Position numbers and translations under genes: made by a program. Positions 57,426 through 64,000 of a stretch of 64,000 nt of DNA are shown one piece after another. Under the pieces are notes generated by a model. The model searched no databases. It saw only the letters and a program-made list of their open reading frames with translations, and was not told where the DNA came from. Position 1 is the first letter of the stretch, and each line of letters begins with the position of its first letter. Source of the DNA: Saccharothrix saharensis (GTDB lineage Bacteria; Actinomycetota; Actinomycetes; Mycobacteriales; Pseudonocardiaceae); contig NZ_VFPP01000001.1 in NCBI RefSeq assembly GCF_006716745.1, forward strand, positions 4,402,001 to 4,466,000. Direction: 5' to 3'.

Positions 57426-57923
57426 GTGCACGCCCTGGTGGTCTTCTTCGACGCCGAGGCCGAGCGGGCCGTGCGGACGCTGTGGCGGCGGATCGGCGCG
57501 AAGTCCGAGCTGCCGCCCCACCTGACCTACGCGGCGGCGGGCACGATCGGGCCGAAGGTGCGGGCCGAGCTGCGCGAGGACCTGTCCCGGCTGTGGCTGC
57601 CCGACGTCTGGCTGCACACGCTCTGCGCCACGGAGAACGCCCTCCGGCTCGGCGCGGTCGTGGACGCCGAGCTGCTGGCCGTGCACTCGGCCGTGCACGA
57701 CGTCCTCGCGGGCCGGGTGAAGCACCCGCACGCCCAGCACCTGCCCGGTAGCTGGGTGCCCCACTGCCCGCTGCTCACCGGCGAGGACGCCGAGGTGAAG
57801 GCGGCGTTCGCCGAGCTGCACCCGATCACGCCGATCCGCGCCAAGACCCGCGAGATGGCGATCGTGGACACTCAGACCGGGTCGATCGACCCGCTCAGGA
57901 ACGCCTCCACCGCGCCCCGGTAG
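57426..57923 (+). CDS. 2'-5' RNA ligase-like (2H phosphoesterase-type) protein
   Basis: The 165-residue protein has the duplicated fold pattern of 2H phosphoesterases: MHALVVFFDAEAERAV at the start, first His motif PPHLTYAAAG, second motif VPHCPLLTG about 100 residues later. The second motif has Pro in place of the usual Thr/Ser (H-C-P instead of H-x-T), so phosphoesterase activity is uncertain. GTG start 3 nt after mutY, likely co-transcribed. Its last 52 nt overlap the end of the convergent alpha/beta hydrolase gene. Confidence 0.7.
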   Translation: MHALVVFFDAEAERAVRTLWRRIGAKSELPPHLTYAAAGTIGPKVRAELREDLSRLWLPDVWLHTLCATENALRLGAVVDAELLAVHSAVHDVLAGRVKHPHAQHLPGSWVPHCPLLTGEDAEVKAAFAELHPITPIRAKTREMAIVDTQTGSIDPLRNASTAPR

Positions 57924-58618
57924 ACCTCCGGCGCCTCGTCGTGCACGACGTGCCCGGACTCCGGCACCACCAGGTGCGTCGCGCCCGTCCGGCGCGCCAC
58001 CTCGGCCATCTGCCCGGCGCGCAGCCCGCCCAGCCCGGCCTCGACCACCAGCATCGGGCACCGGACCGCGTCCACGTAGTCCCAGTACGCCCGCTCGCCC
58101 CACTCGGAGGCGATCTCGTACAGGTCGGGCAGGTGCGCGATGAGGTGCCAGCCGTCCTCGCGCTCCTCGAACATCTCCTCCACCCGCGGCACGTCCACGA
58201 CCGTCCGCACGTGCGCCAACGACTCGAACGCGGGCGGCCACGCGTCGAAGTACCACTTCCACTCGTCGACCGTGCGGCCCCGGTTGTCCGGCACCACGTC
58301 CTCGGCGACGACCGCCCGCACCAGGTCGGGCCGGGTCGCGGCGAGCGCCCACGCGTGCAGCCCGCCCATCGAGTGCCCGATCACCACGGCGGGCGCGAGG
58401 TCGAACCGCTCGATCACCTCGGCCGCGTCGGCGACGAAGTCCTCCGTCCGGAACGGCCCGCGCACCGGGTTGCGGCCGTGGCCGCGCGCGTCCGGCGCCA
58501 CCACCCGCCCGTACGGCTCGAGCCACTGCGCCACCGTCCACCACGTGCTGGCCCGGCTCATCAGGCCGTGGAGCAGCAGGATGCCCTGCCCCGATCCCCC
58601 GAACTCCGCAACGCTCAT
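57872..58618 (-). CDS. Alpha/beta hydrolase
   Basis: The 248-residue protein has oxyanion loop LLHGLMSRASTWW, the GRVVAPDARGHGRN strand, nucleophile elbow IGHSMGG, a later acidic residue region (VVEAGLGGLRAG) and catalytic His in ESGHVVHDEAP. It is cytosolic. Position between mutY and mhuD matches M. tuberculosis Rv3591c, an uncharacterised hydrolase. It is divergent, with only 17 nt between starts, from the M1 peptidase, and overlaps the 2H-like gene by 52 nt at its 3' end. Confidence 0.85.
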   Translation of the reverse strand: MSVAEFGGSGQGILLLHGLMSRASTWWTVAQWLEPYGRVVAPDARGHGRNPVRGPFRTEDFVADAAEVIERFDLAPAVVIGHSMGGLHAWALAATRPDLVRAVVAEDVVPDNRGRTVDEWKWYFDAWPPAFESLAHVRTVVDVPRVEEMFEEREDGWHLIAHLPDLYEIASEWGERAYWDYVDAVRCPMLVVEAGLGGLRAGQMAEVARRTGATHLVVPESGHVVHDEAPEVYRGAVEAFLSGSIDPV

Positions 58619-58635
58619 GCGTGCATCATGTCGGC

Positions 58636-60111
58636 ATGGCCATCAGTCCCGGGGCGCGCCCGTACCTCATCGTCATCATCGTGGTGCTGGTGGTGGCCGG
58701 GATCGTGGTGGCGAAGCTGCCCCGGGACGAGGAAGGCGCGCCGAGCGCCGCGCGGACGACGACCACCACGCCCCCGGTGGTGGACGCCGAGGGCGGCGAC
58801 GGCGCGGGTGACGCCTACTACCCGCAGGACGGCAACACCGGCTACGACGTCAGCGGCTACGACGTGTCGGTCAGCTACGACCCGGCGACCAAGCGGCTCG
58901 ACGGCGTCGCGACGATCACCGCCAGGGCGACCACCGACCTCACCAGGTTCAACCTCGACCTGTACGCGCTGGAGGTGACCGGCGTGGACGTGCGCGACCA
59001 GGCCGCCGAGCACCGCCAGGAGGGCGACCACGAACTGGTCGTCACGCCCGCCACGCCCCTGACCGCCGGCGAGGAGTTCACCACCACCGTGCGGTACGGC
59101 GGCGAGCCGACCCTGTTCGAGGACCGGGCGCTGGGGCGCAGCGGCTGGCAGGTCTCGGCCGGCGGCGGCGCGTTCGCGGCGGGCGAGCCGCACTCGGCGA
59201 CCACGTGGTTCCCGGCCAACGACACCCCGCGCGACAAGGCCACGTTCGCCCTGACCGCCCGCGTGCCGGAGGGTTGGTCGGTGATCTCCAACGGCGTCGA
59301 GGCGGGCGCCACCACCACCGACGGCTGGACGTCGTTCCGCTGGGTCGCCGACCAGCCGATGGCCACCTACCTGACCACGATCGCGATCGACAAGTGGATC
59401 GTCGAGCGGTCCACCCTGCCCGACGGCACGCCGGTCGTGGACGCCTACGCGCCGGGCGCGGAGAACGGCAGGCAGCACCAGGAGCGGCTGCCCGAGGTGC
59501 TCGGGTTCCTGGCGGAGAAGTTCGGGCCCTACCCGTTCTCCTCGGCGGGCGGGATCTTCCTGGCCGACGACATCGGCTTCTCGCTGGAGACCCAGACCCG
59601 GCCGATCTACGCCGGGTGGGCCGACCTGGACACCGTCGTGCACGAGAACGCCCACCAGTGGTTCGGCGACTCGGTGAGCCTGGAGAACTGGGCCGACATC
59701 TGCCTGAACGAGTGCTTCGCCTCCTACGCCCAGTGGCTGTGGGCCGAGGCCAAGGAGGGCGTCGACCTGGACGAGCGGTACCGCGCCGAGGTCGAGCGGG
59801 TCGACGACCGGGAGACGTACTGGAACCGCAAGCTCTACGACATGGGCCGGGGCAACGAGTTCCGGGGCGTCTACGACAAGGGCCAGCTCGCGCTGCACGC
59901 GTTGCGCCGCCAGGTCGGCGACCCCGCGTTCGACCGCCTGGTCAAGGAGTGGACGGCCGCGCACCGCGACGGCAACGCGTCGTGGCCGGAGTTCGAGGCG
60001 CACGTGGAGCGGGTGTCGGGTCAGGACCTGGACGCGTTCTTCGGTGCCTGGTTCCGCGGCGCCGAGGTGCCCGCCGACGAGTTCCTCTACCCCGGACCGC
60101 TCCGCCGGTAA
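58636..60111 (+). CDS. Membrane-anchored M1-family metallopeptidase
   Basis: The 491-residue protein starts with a signal anchor (PYLIVIIVVLVVAGIVVAKL, residues 8-27) and an external Thr-rich linker, then an M1 aminopeptidase-like beta domain. The thermolysin-like catalytic domain has HENAHQW (HExxH) and the third zinc ligand Glu 18 residues later in NECFASYAQW; a GGIFLADDIGFSLETQ segment stands where GAMEN lies in classical M1 enzymes. The C-terminal helical domain of large M1 enzymes is absent. The ATG at 58636 is preferred over GTG 58621. It probably trims peptides outside the membrane. Confidence 0.87.
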   Translation: MAISPGARPYLIVIIVVLVVAGIVVAKLPRDEEGAPSAARTTTTTPPVVDAEGGDGAGDAYYPQDGNTGYDVSGYDVSVSYDPATKRLDGVATITARATTDLTRFNLDLYALEVTGVDVRDQAAEHRQEGDHELVVTPATPLTAGEEFTTTVRYGGEPTLFEDRALGRSGWQVSAGGGAFAAGEPHSATTWFPANDTPRDKATFALTARVPEGWSVISNGVEAGATTTDGWTSFRWVADQPMATYLTTIAIDKWIVERSTLPDGTPVVDAYAPGAENGRQHQERLPEVLGFLAEKFGPYPFSSAGGIFLADDIGFSLETQTRPIYAGWADLDTVVHENAHQWFGDSVSLENWADICLNECFASYAQWLWAEAKEGVDLDERYRAEVERVDDRETYWNRKLYDMGRGNEFRGVYDKGQLALHALRRQVGDPAFDRLVKEWTAAHRDGNASWPEFEAHVERVSGQDLDAFFGAWFRGAEVPADEFLYPGPLRR

Positions 60112-60127
60112 CTGGTTAGAGTGGTTA
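60107..60127 (+). promoter_or_regulatory. Compact promoter/operator of the CGNR regulator gene
   Basis: GGTAACTGGTTAGAGTGGTTA spans the M1 peptidase stop and ends at the CGNR start. It contains -10-like TAGAGT, and GTAAC/GTTAC half sites separated by 11 nt. The first 12 bases equal the reverse complement of the palindrome at 53803. Transcription may be leaderless. Confidence 0.4.
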
Positions 60128-60128
60128 C

Positions 60129-60740
60129 ATGGCGACGTGGACGAGGACGCTGACCCGCCCGGACGGGCAGGGCTTCCGCTTCGACCCCGGCAGCTTCGCG
60201 ATGGAACTGCTGGTCAGCGGCGGTCCCGGCGAGCTGCGGGTGTTCGAGGAGCTGCACGCGCCGGACGACCTGGCGGCGTGGCTGGCCGACTCGCGCCTGA
60301 CCGCGACCGCGCCGTTCACCGCGGCCGACGTGCGGGTCACCGAAGCCGAGCTGCACGCGGTGAAGGAGCTGCGCGACGCGTTCTGGGGGGTGGCGCGGGC
60401 GTTGGCGCACGGCGACGACCTGCCGCCGGTCGGCGTGGACGCGCTCAACGCGGCCACCGCCGAGACACCGCGGCCGGTCGTCGACCCGGTGACGCGCGCG
60501 TTGACCTGGGCCAAGCCCATCACCGGCACGCAGGTGCTCGGCGCGGCGGCCCGGGACGCGGTCGAGCTGGTGGCCCGGGGCGGCGTGCGCGAGTGCTCGG
60601 CGTCGAACTGCGGCCTGCTGTTCGTGGACACCTCCCGGTCCGGCAACCGCCGCTGGTGCTCGATGGAGCGGTGCGGCAACCGCCACAAGGTCCGCGCCCA
60701 CCGGGCCCGCCACGAGACGGAACCCGCCGACGCGCAGTAA
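60129..60740 (+). CDS. CGNR zinc-finger (ABATE domain) regulator
   Basis: The 203-residue protein has an N-terminal ABATE domain (about residues 15-140, FDPGSFAMELLVSGG, AELHAVKELRDAFWGVARALAHGD). The C-terminal CGNR zinc finger shows Cys ligands in ECSASNCGLLFVDTSRSG and WCSMERCGNRHKVRAHRARH. These are thought to be stress-linked DNA-binding regulators that autoregulate. The ATG lies 17 nt after the upstream stop with an operator-like sequence between, but no ribosome site is visible, consistent with a leaderless message. MhuD gene follows 10 nt downstream. Confidence 0.87.
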   Translation: MATWTRTLTRPDGQGFRFDPGSFAMELLVSGGPGELRVFEELHAPDDLAAWLADSRLTATAPFTAADVRVTEAELHAVKELRDAFWGVARALAHGDDLPPVGVDALNAATAETPRPVVDPVTRALTWAKPITGTQVLGAAARDAVELVARGGVRECSASNCGLLFVDTSRSGNRRWCSMERCGNRHKVRAHRARHETEPADAQ

Positions 60741-60750
60741 CGTCGGGGGC

Positions 60751-61059
60751 ATGGCGGTTGTGAAGATCAACGCGATCCACGTGCCCGACGGCTCCGGCCC
60801 CGAGCTGGAGAAGCGGTTCGCCGCGCGGCTCGGCGCGGTCGACTCCGAACCCGGCTTCCTCGGCTTCCAGCTCCTGCGGCCGGTCAAGGGCGACGACCGG
60901 TACTTCGTGGTGACGCAGTGGGAGACCGAAGAGGACTTCCGGAACTGGATGGGCGGCAAGGCCAAGGAGGCGCACTCCGGCGAGCGCGCCAAGCCCGTCG
61001 GCACCGGGTCGGACCTGCTGGAGTTCGAGGTCGTGCTCAGCTCCGAAGCGAAGAAGTGA
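60751..61059 (+). CDS. mhuD: Heme-degrading monooxygenase, MhuD type
   Basis: The 102-residue ferredoxin-fold protein closely follows M. tuberculosis MhuD (Rv3592) in sequence: VVKINAIHVP at the start, EPGFLGFQLLRPVKGDDRYFVVTQWE, and LLEFEVVLSSE at the end. Residues known to matter in MhuD are at the same numbers here: Asn7, Trp66 and heme-ligand His75. It is predicted to open heme and release iron, giving mycobilin-type products without carbon monoxide. The gene sits in the conserved mutY-clpC neighbourhood, behind a CGNR regulator. Confidence 0.92.
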   Translation: MAVVKINAIHVPDGSGPELEKRFAARLGAVDSEPGFLGFQLLRPVKGDDRYFVVTQWETEEDFRNWMGGKAKEAHSGERAKPVGTGSDLLEFEVVLSSEAKK

Positions 61060-61069
61060 CCTCGCGGGG

Positions 61070-61867
61070 GTGAACGAGGCGCTCGACCGCGCGGCGGAGC
61101 TGATCTCCTCCGCCGACGCGGTGCTGGTGTGCGCGGGCGCGGGCATGGGCGTCGACTCCGGCCTGCCCGACTTCCGCGGCGCCACCGGCTTCTGGCAGGC
61201 GTACCCGCCCTACGAACGGCTCGGGCTGCGGTTCGAGGAGCTGGCCGACCCGGTGCACTTCGCGGAGGACCCCGCGCTCGCGTGGGGCTTCTACGGGCAC
61301 CGGCTCGACCTGTACCGGCGCACCGTGCCGCACGACGGGTTCCGCGTGCTGCGCGAGTGGGGCGCACGCGTGTTCACGTCGAACGTGGACGGCCAGTTCC
61401 AGCGGGCCGGGTTCACCGACGTGGCGGAGGTGCACGGGTCGATCCACCACCTCCAGTGCGTGGAGCCGTGCACGGACGACGTGTGGCCCGCCTACGACGT
61501 CGTGGTGGAGGTGGACCCCGAGTCGATGCGCGCGGTCGGCCCGCTGCCGTCGTGCCGCAACTGCGGCGGCCTGGCTCGGCCGAACATCCTCATGTTCGGC
61601 GACTGGTCGTGGATCGGCGGGCCGTCGCAGAAGGCGCTGGACGCGCTCGCCCAGTGGCGGCGCGGGCACCGGAACCTGGTTGTGCTCGAAGTCGGCGCGG
61701 GCGTCGCGGTGCCGACCGTGCGGCGTCAGGCCGAGCTGGCCAGTGCCGCGTCCGGGGCGTTGATCAGGATCAACCCGCGGGAGCCGGAGGTCCGCCACGG
61801 GCGCGGGGTGTCGTTGCCGTTGGGCGCGCTGGCCGCGCTCACCGGGTTGGCACGACGAATCGGCTGA
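61070..61867 (+). CDS. SIR2-family NAD-dependent deacylase
   Basis: The 265-residue sirtuin has NAD-site GAGMGVDSGLPDFRGATGFW, TSNVDGQFQRAG (usual TQNVDxLHxxAG with Gln to Ser and Leu-His to Gln-Phe changes), catalytic His in EVHGSIHHLQC, zinc Cys pairs CVEPC and CRNCGG, and the late NAD loop VGAGVAVPTVRRQ. The changed TSNVDGQF motif suggests a divergent subgroup that may prefer another acyl group or act in ADP-ribosyl transfer. The GTG start is 10 nt after mhuD. Its 3' end overlaps the convergent EEP gene by 29 nt. Confidence 0.85.
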   Translation: MNEALDRAAELISSADAVLVCAGAGMGVDSGLPDFRGATGFWQAYPPYERLGLRFEELADPVHFAEDPALAWGFYGHRLDLYRRTVPHDGFRVLREWGARVFTSNVDGQFQRAGFTDVAEVHGSIHHLQCVEPCTDDVWPAYDVVVEVDPESMRAVGPLPSCRNCGGLARPNILMFGDWSWIGGPSQKALDALAQWRRGHRNLVVLEVGAGVAVPTVRRQAELASAASGALIRINPREPEVRHGRGVSLPLGALAALTGLARRIG

Positions 61868-62816
61868 CCACGGCCCGGTGGTCCGAGCCCGCGATGTCGA
61901 CCACGGCGAAGTCCTCCACCGGGCACCGGTCGTCCACCAGCACGTGGTCGATGGCCACCGGCGGCGGCCACAGCGCGCCGCCGGACGGCCAGGTCGCGTG
62001 CAGGCCCGCGCCGACCTCGTCGGCCGCGTCCACGTAGCCGGTGTTGAGCAGCCGGCGCAGCCCGACGTGGTCCAGGGTGGCGTTGAAGTCGCCCCCGAGC
62101 ACCCGCACCGGCCCGTCCAGCGCCCTCCTGGGCAGGCCCGCCAGGTCGCGCTGCCAGTTCCGCGGCCCCTCGTCCACCACGGGCGGCAGCGGGTGCACGG
62201 ACAGCACCTCCAGGTCTTCCGCGCCGGGCAGGTCGACCAGCGCGCCCGCCTGGCGCAACGTGCTCGGCGGCGTGAGCGTGCGCGGGAGCACCGGGTAGCG
62301 GGACGCGATGCCGGACCCCGAGCCGCCCGGCTCGTCCAGGAAGTGCCGGTAGGGCAGCACGTCGTCCAGTCCGGCCCGCTCGAAGTCGCGGACCATCGCC
62401 GGGGTCAGCTCCTGCAGGGCGAGCACGTCCACGTCGTGCGCCCGCACCGCCGCCACGACCGCTTCCGCCTCGGCCTTGCCCACCAGCAGGTTGGCCGCCA
62501 TCACGGTCACCTCGCGGCCCACGCCGACCGGCCGCGAGTCGGGGAACGCCCGCGGCGCGACCGCCGCCACCAGCACCACGGCGACCAGCAGGGTGACCGT
62601 GCCGACCGCCCAGCGCCGCAGCAGCAGCGCCAGGGCGCCCAGCAGCACGCCGGCGGCGGTGAAGTAGGGCGTGAGCGCCGTCGTGGCGACCATGTACCGG
62701 CCGCCGTCGATGCCGAGCAGGCGGGTGAACGCCGCGAGCAGGAACGCGATGGCCGCCACTACCAGCAGGAACGTCGTCCCCCTGTGCCTGGTGCGGCGTT
62801 CCTCGATGTCGACCAC
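61839..62816 (-). CDS. Endonuclease/exonuclease/phosphatase-family membrane protein
   Basis: The 325-residue protein has three N-terminal membrane helices (about residues 12-90) and an extracytoplasmic EEP catalytic domain. The latter shows MAANLLVG, Glu in VDVLALQELTPA, GGDFNATLDHVGLRRLL, and the end IDHVLVDDR and AGSDHRAVVSRF with catalytic His. Such proteins are phosphodiesterases or phosphatases of the DNase I fold facing outside; the substrate may be a lipid or nucleotide. GTG start, divergent from pcp by 18 nt. Confidence 0.85.
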   Translation of the reverse strand: MVDIEERRTRHRGTTFLLVVAAIAFLLAAFTRLLGIDGGRYMVATTALTPYFTAAGVLLGALALLLRRWAVGTVTLLVAVVLVAAVAPRAFPDSRPVGVGREVTVMAANLLVGKAEAEAVVAAVRAHDVDVLALQELTPAMVRDFERAGLDDVLPYRHFLDEPGGSGSGIASRYPVLPRTLTPPSTLRQAGALVDLPGAEDLEVLSVHPLPPVVDEGPRNWQRDLAGLPRRALDGPVRVLGGDFNATLDHVGLRRLLNTGYVDAADEVGAGLHATWPSGGALWPPPVAIDHVLVDDRCPVEDFAVVDIAGSDHRAVVSRFVVPTR

Positions 62817-62834
62817 ACGATCTAGTCTGCCCGA

Positions 62835-63467
62835 GTGGACGTTTTGCTGACCGGCTTCGAACCGTTCGCCGGCGAGGACACCAACCCGTCGTGGGACGCG
62901 GTCGACGCGGTGCGACCGGACGGCTACCGGCTGACGCGGCTGCGCCTGCCGTGCGTGTTCGGCGACGCGATCGCCGCCGTTCGCGGAGCGCTGGCCGCCC
63001 GCCGCCACGACCTGGTGGTGTGCGTGGGGCAGGCGGGCGGACGGGCCGGGATCACGCCGGAGCGCGTCGCGGTGAACCTGGACGACGCCCGCATCCCGGA
63101 CAACGCGGGCGCGCAGCCCGTCGACGAACCGGTGGTGCCGGGCGGGCCCGCGGCGTACTTCACCGGGCTGCCGGTGAAGGCGTGCGTGGCCGCGCTGGAG
63201 GCCGAGGGCATCCCGGCGTCGGTGTCGCACACGGCGGGCACGTTCGTGTGCAACCACGTGTTCTACGGGCTCATGCACCTGATCGCGACCGAGCACCCGG
63301 GCGTGCGCGGCGGGTTCGTGCACGTGCCGTTCTCGCCCGCGCAGGCCGAGGCCGGCGGCCACCCGAGCCTGCCCGTGGCCACCACGGCCAGGGCGCTGGA
63401 GCTGATCGTCCACACGGCGCTGACCACGTCGACCGACCTGCGCACCACCGCCGGCACCCTGCACTGA
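62835..63467 (+). CDS. pcp: Pyroglutamyl-peptidase I
   Basis: The 210-residue C15 cysteine peptidase removes N-terminal pyroglutamate in the cytosol. Start VLLTGFEPFAGEDTNPSWDAV is diagnostic; catalytic Glu in ITPERVAVNLDDARIPDN, Cys in AGTFVCNHVFYGLMH, and His in GFVHVPFSP are all present. Length is typical. GTG start; ends before a terminator shared with clpC. Confidence 0.93.
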   Translation: MDVLLTGFEPFAGEDTNPSWDAVDAVRPDGYRLTRLRLPCVFGDAIAAVRGALAARRHDLVVCVGQAGGRAGITPERVAVNLDDARIPDNAGAQPVDEPVVPGGPAAYFTGLPVKACVAALEAEGIPASVSHTAGTFVCNHVFYGLMHLIATEHPGVRGGFVHVPFSPAQAEAGGHPSLPVATTARALELIVHTALTTSTDLRTTAGTLH

Positions 63468-63514
63468 TCCCGTACCGCCGCACCGCCGCACAGGCTGAAC
63501 CGCTGAACAGGCGA

Positions 63515-63544
63515 AACGCCCCCCGGGCGAACCCGAGGGGCGTT
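63515..63544. terminator. Bidirectional terminator between pcp and clpC
   Basis: AACGCCCCCCGGG (63515-63527) pairs with CCCGAGGGGCGTT (63532-63544) at 12 of 13 positions around a CGAA tetraloop, in the gap between the convergent stop codons. Confidence 0.8.
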
Positions 63545-63558
63545 GCGTCTGCCGTGCG

Positions 63559-64000
63559 TCAGGCGGACTCGGAGTCCGCGTCGCCGCCCGAGTCGCCACC
63601 GGAGGCGGCCAGGTCGACCGGCGGGGCGTCCGGCACCCGCAGCGGCTTGGTCTCGCCGCGGAAGGTGAAGTGCGCCTTGTCGTCGGCCTCGGACTCGCCG
63701 TCCCAGCCCTCGACGTCGGTGATGATGATCTGGCCGGGCTGGATCTCCCCGAACAGGATCTTCTCCGACAGCTGGTCCTCGATCTCCCGCTGGATCGTGC
63801 GGCGCAGCGGCCGGGCGCCCAGCACGGGGTCGAACCCGCGCTTGGCCAGCAGCTTCTTCGCGCGGTCCGTGAGCTCGATCGCCATGTCCTTGTTCTTCAA
63901 CTGCGTCTCGACGCGGGCGATCATCAGGTCCACCATCTTGATGATCTCGTCCTGCGTGAGCTGGTGGAAGACGATGATGTCGTCGATGCGGTTGAGGAAC
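63559..64000 (-). CDS. clpC: ClpC ATPase, C-terminal part (cut by the window edge)
   Basis: The frame is open from the right edge to the stop at 63559, giving about 146 C-terminal residues of a Clp/Hsp100 chaperone. The visible part starts FLNRIDDIIVFHQLTQDEIIKMVDLM, the end of the second AAA+ module, then the D2-small domain with GFDPVLGARPLRRTIQREIEDQLSEKIL and a variable acidic tail (DSGGDADSESA). ClpC unfolds proteins for the ClpP peptidase and is essential in mycobacteria. The N-domain and first ATPase lie outside the window. Its position after mhuD fits the M. tuberculosis order ending in clpC1. Confidence 0.93.
   Translation of the reverse strand, partial: FLNRIDDIIVFHQLTQDEIIKMVDLMIARVETQLKNKDMAIELTDRAKKLLAKRGFDPVLGARPLRRTIQREIEDQLSEKILFGEIQPGQIIITDVEGWDGESEADDKAHFTFRGETKPLRVPDAPPVDLAASGGDSGGDADSESA

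Overview
The window is high-GC DNA with dense coding, many GTG starts and 4-nt GTGA/ATGA stop-start overlaps. It carries CarD, LpqE, MhuD, an F420/PPOX-type protein, an AfsR-like SARP regulator and MsiK. This points to an actinobacterium, most likely Pseudonocardiales (Saccharothrix/Actinosynnema/Lentzea type); the family-level placement is inference. No CRISPR array, insertion sequence, prophage or biosynthetic cluster was recognised.

1-10 kb: the C-terminal end of a probable S8 peptidase, a BadF-type amino-sugar kinase, a DUF3159 membrane protein, then a sugar operon (ROK regulator, lipoprotein binding protein, two permeases, GH4 phospho-glycosidase, second BadF-type kinase) followed by an SGNH hydrolase. 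Two convergent gene ends here (1.4 kb and 10.1 kb) hold unusually long inverted repeats.

10-20 kb: an AfsR/SARP-NB-ARC-TPR regulator divergent from an ADP-ribosylglycohydrolase, an OmpR-type two-component pair, an aldo/keto reductase, a secreted von Willebrand A protein and an NTF2-like protein.

20-34 kb: tRNA-Thr(UGU), a ThrE-type exporter, trehalose synthesis (otsA plus an OtsB-GH15 fusion), then the block radA-lpqE / carD-ispD-ispF-PPOX-HAD-cysS-rlmB, which apart from the two small inserted genes matches the order known from Mycobacterium tuberculosis.

34-43 kb: an MBOAT acyltransferase, an MFS transporter, a membrane GGDEF protein with a possible 37-codon leader ORF, a zinc-type ABC system with a possible Zur site, and a shared sugar-ABC ATPase (MsiK).

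43-49 kb is the most accessory-looking part. A four-gene operon (lipoprotein, peptidoglycan-binding adaptor, LolD-type ATPase, MacB-type permease) lies next to three tandem paralogous small secreted cysteine-containing proteins and a LuxR regulator with a degenerate receiver. I propose it as a candidate secreted-peptide plus exporter or self-protection module.

49-55 kb: a maltose-type malEFG operon divergent from malR, with two 5-2-5 operator-like palindromes centred exactly 120 bp apart. A third of the same class lies in front of msiK, suggesting one regulon that includes the ATPase both sugar importers lack. A second LacI regulator follows.

55-64 kb: a second conserved block like M. tuberculosis Rv3587c-clpC1 (membrane protein, carbonic anhydrase, mutY, alpha/beta hydrolase, mhuD, clpC), with extra genes (2H-like protein, M1 peptidase, CGNR regulator, sirtuin, EEP phosphatase, pyroglutamyl peptidase) interleaved. 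disA, which sits between these blocks in M. tuberculosis, is not at the expected place.
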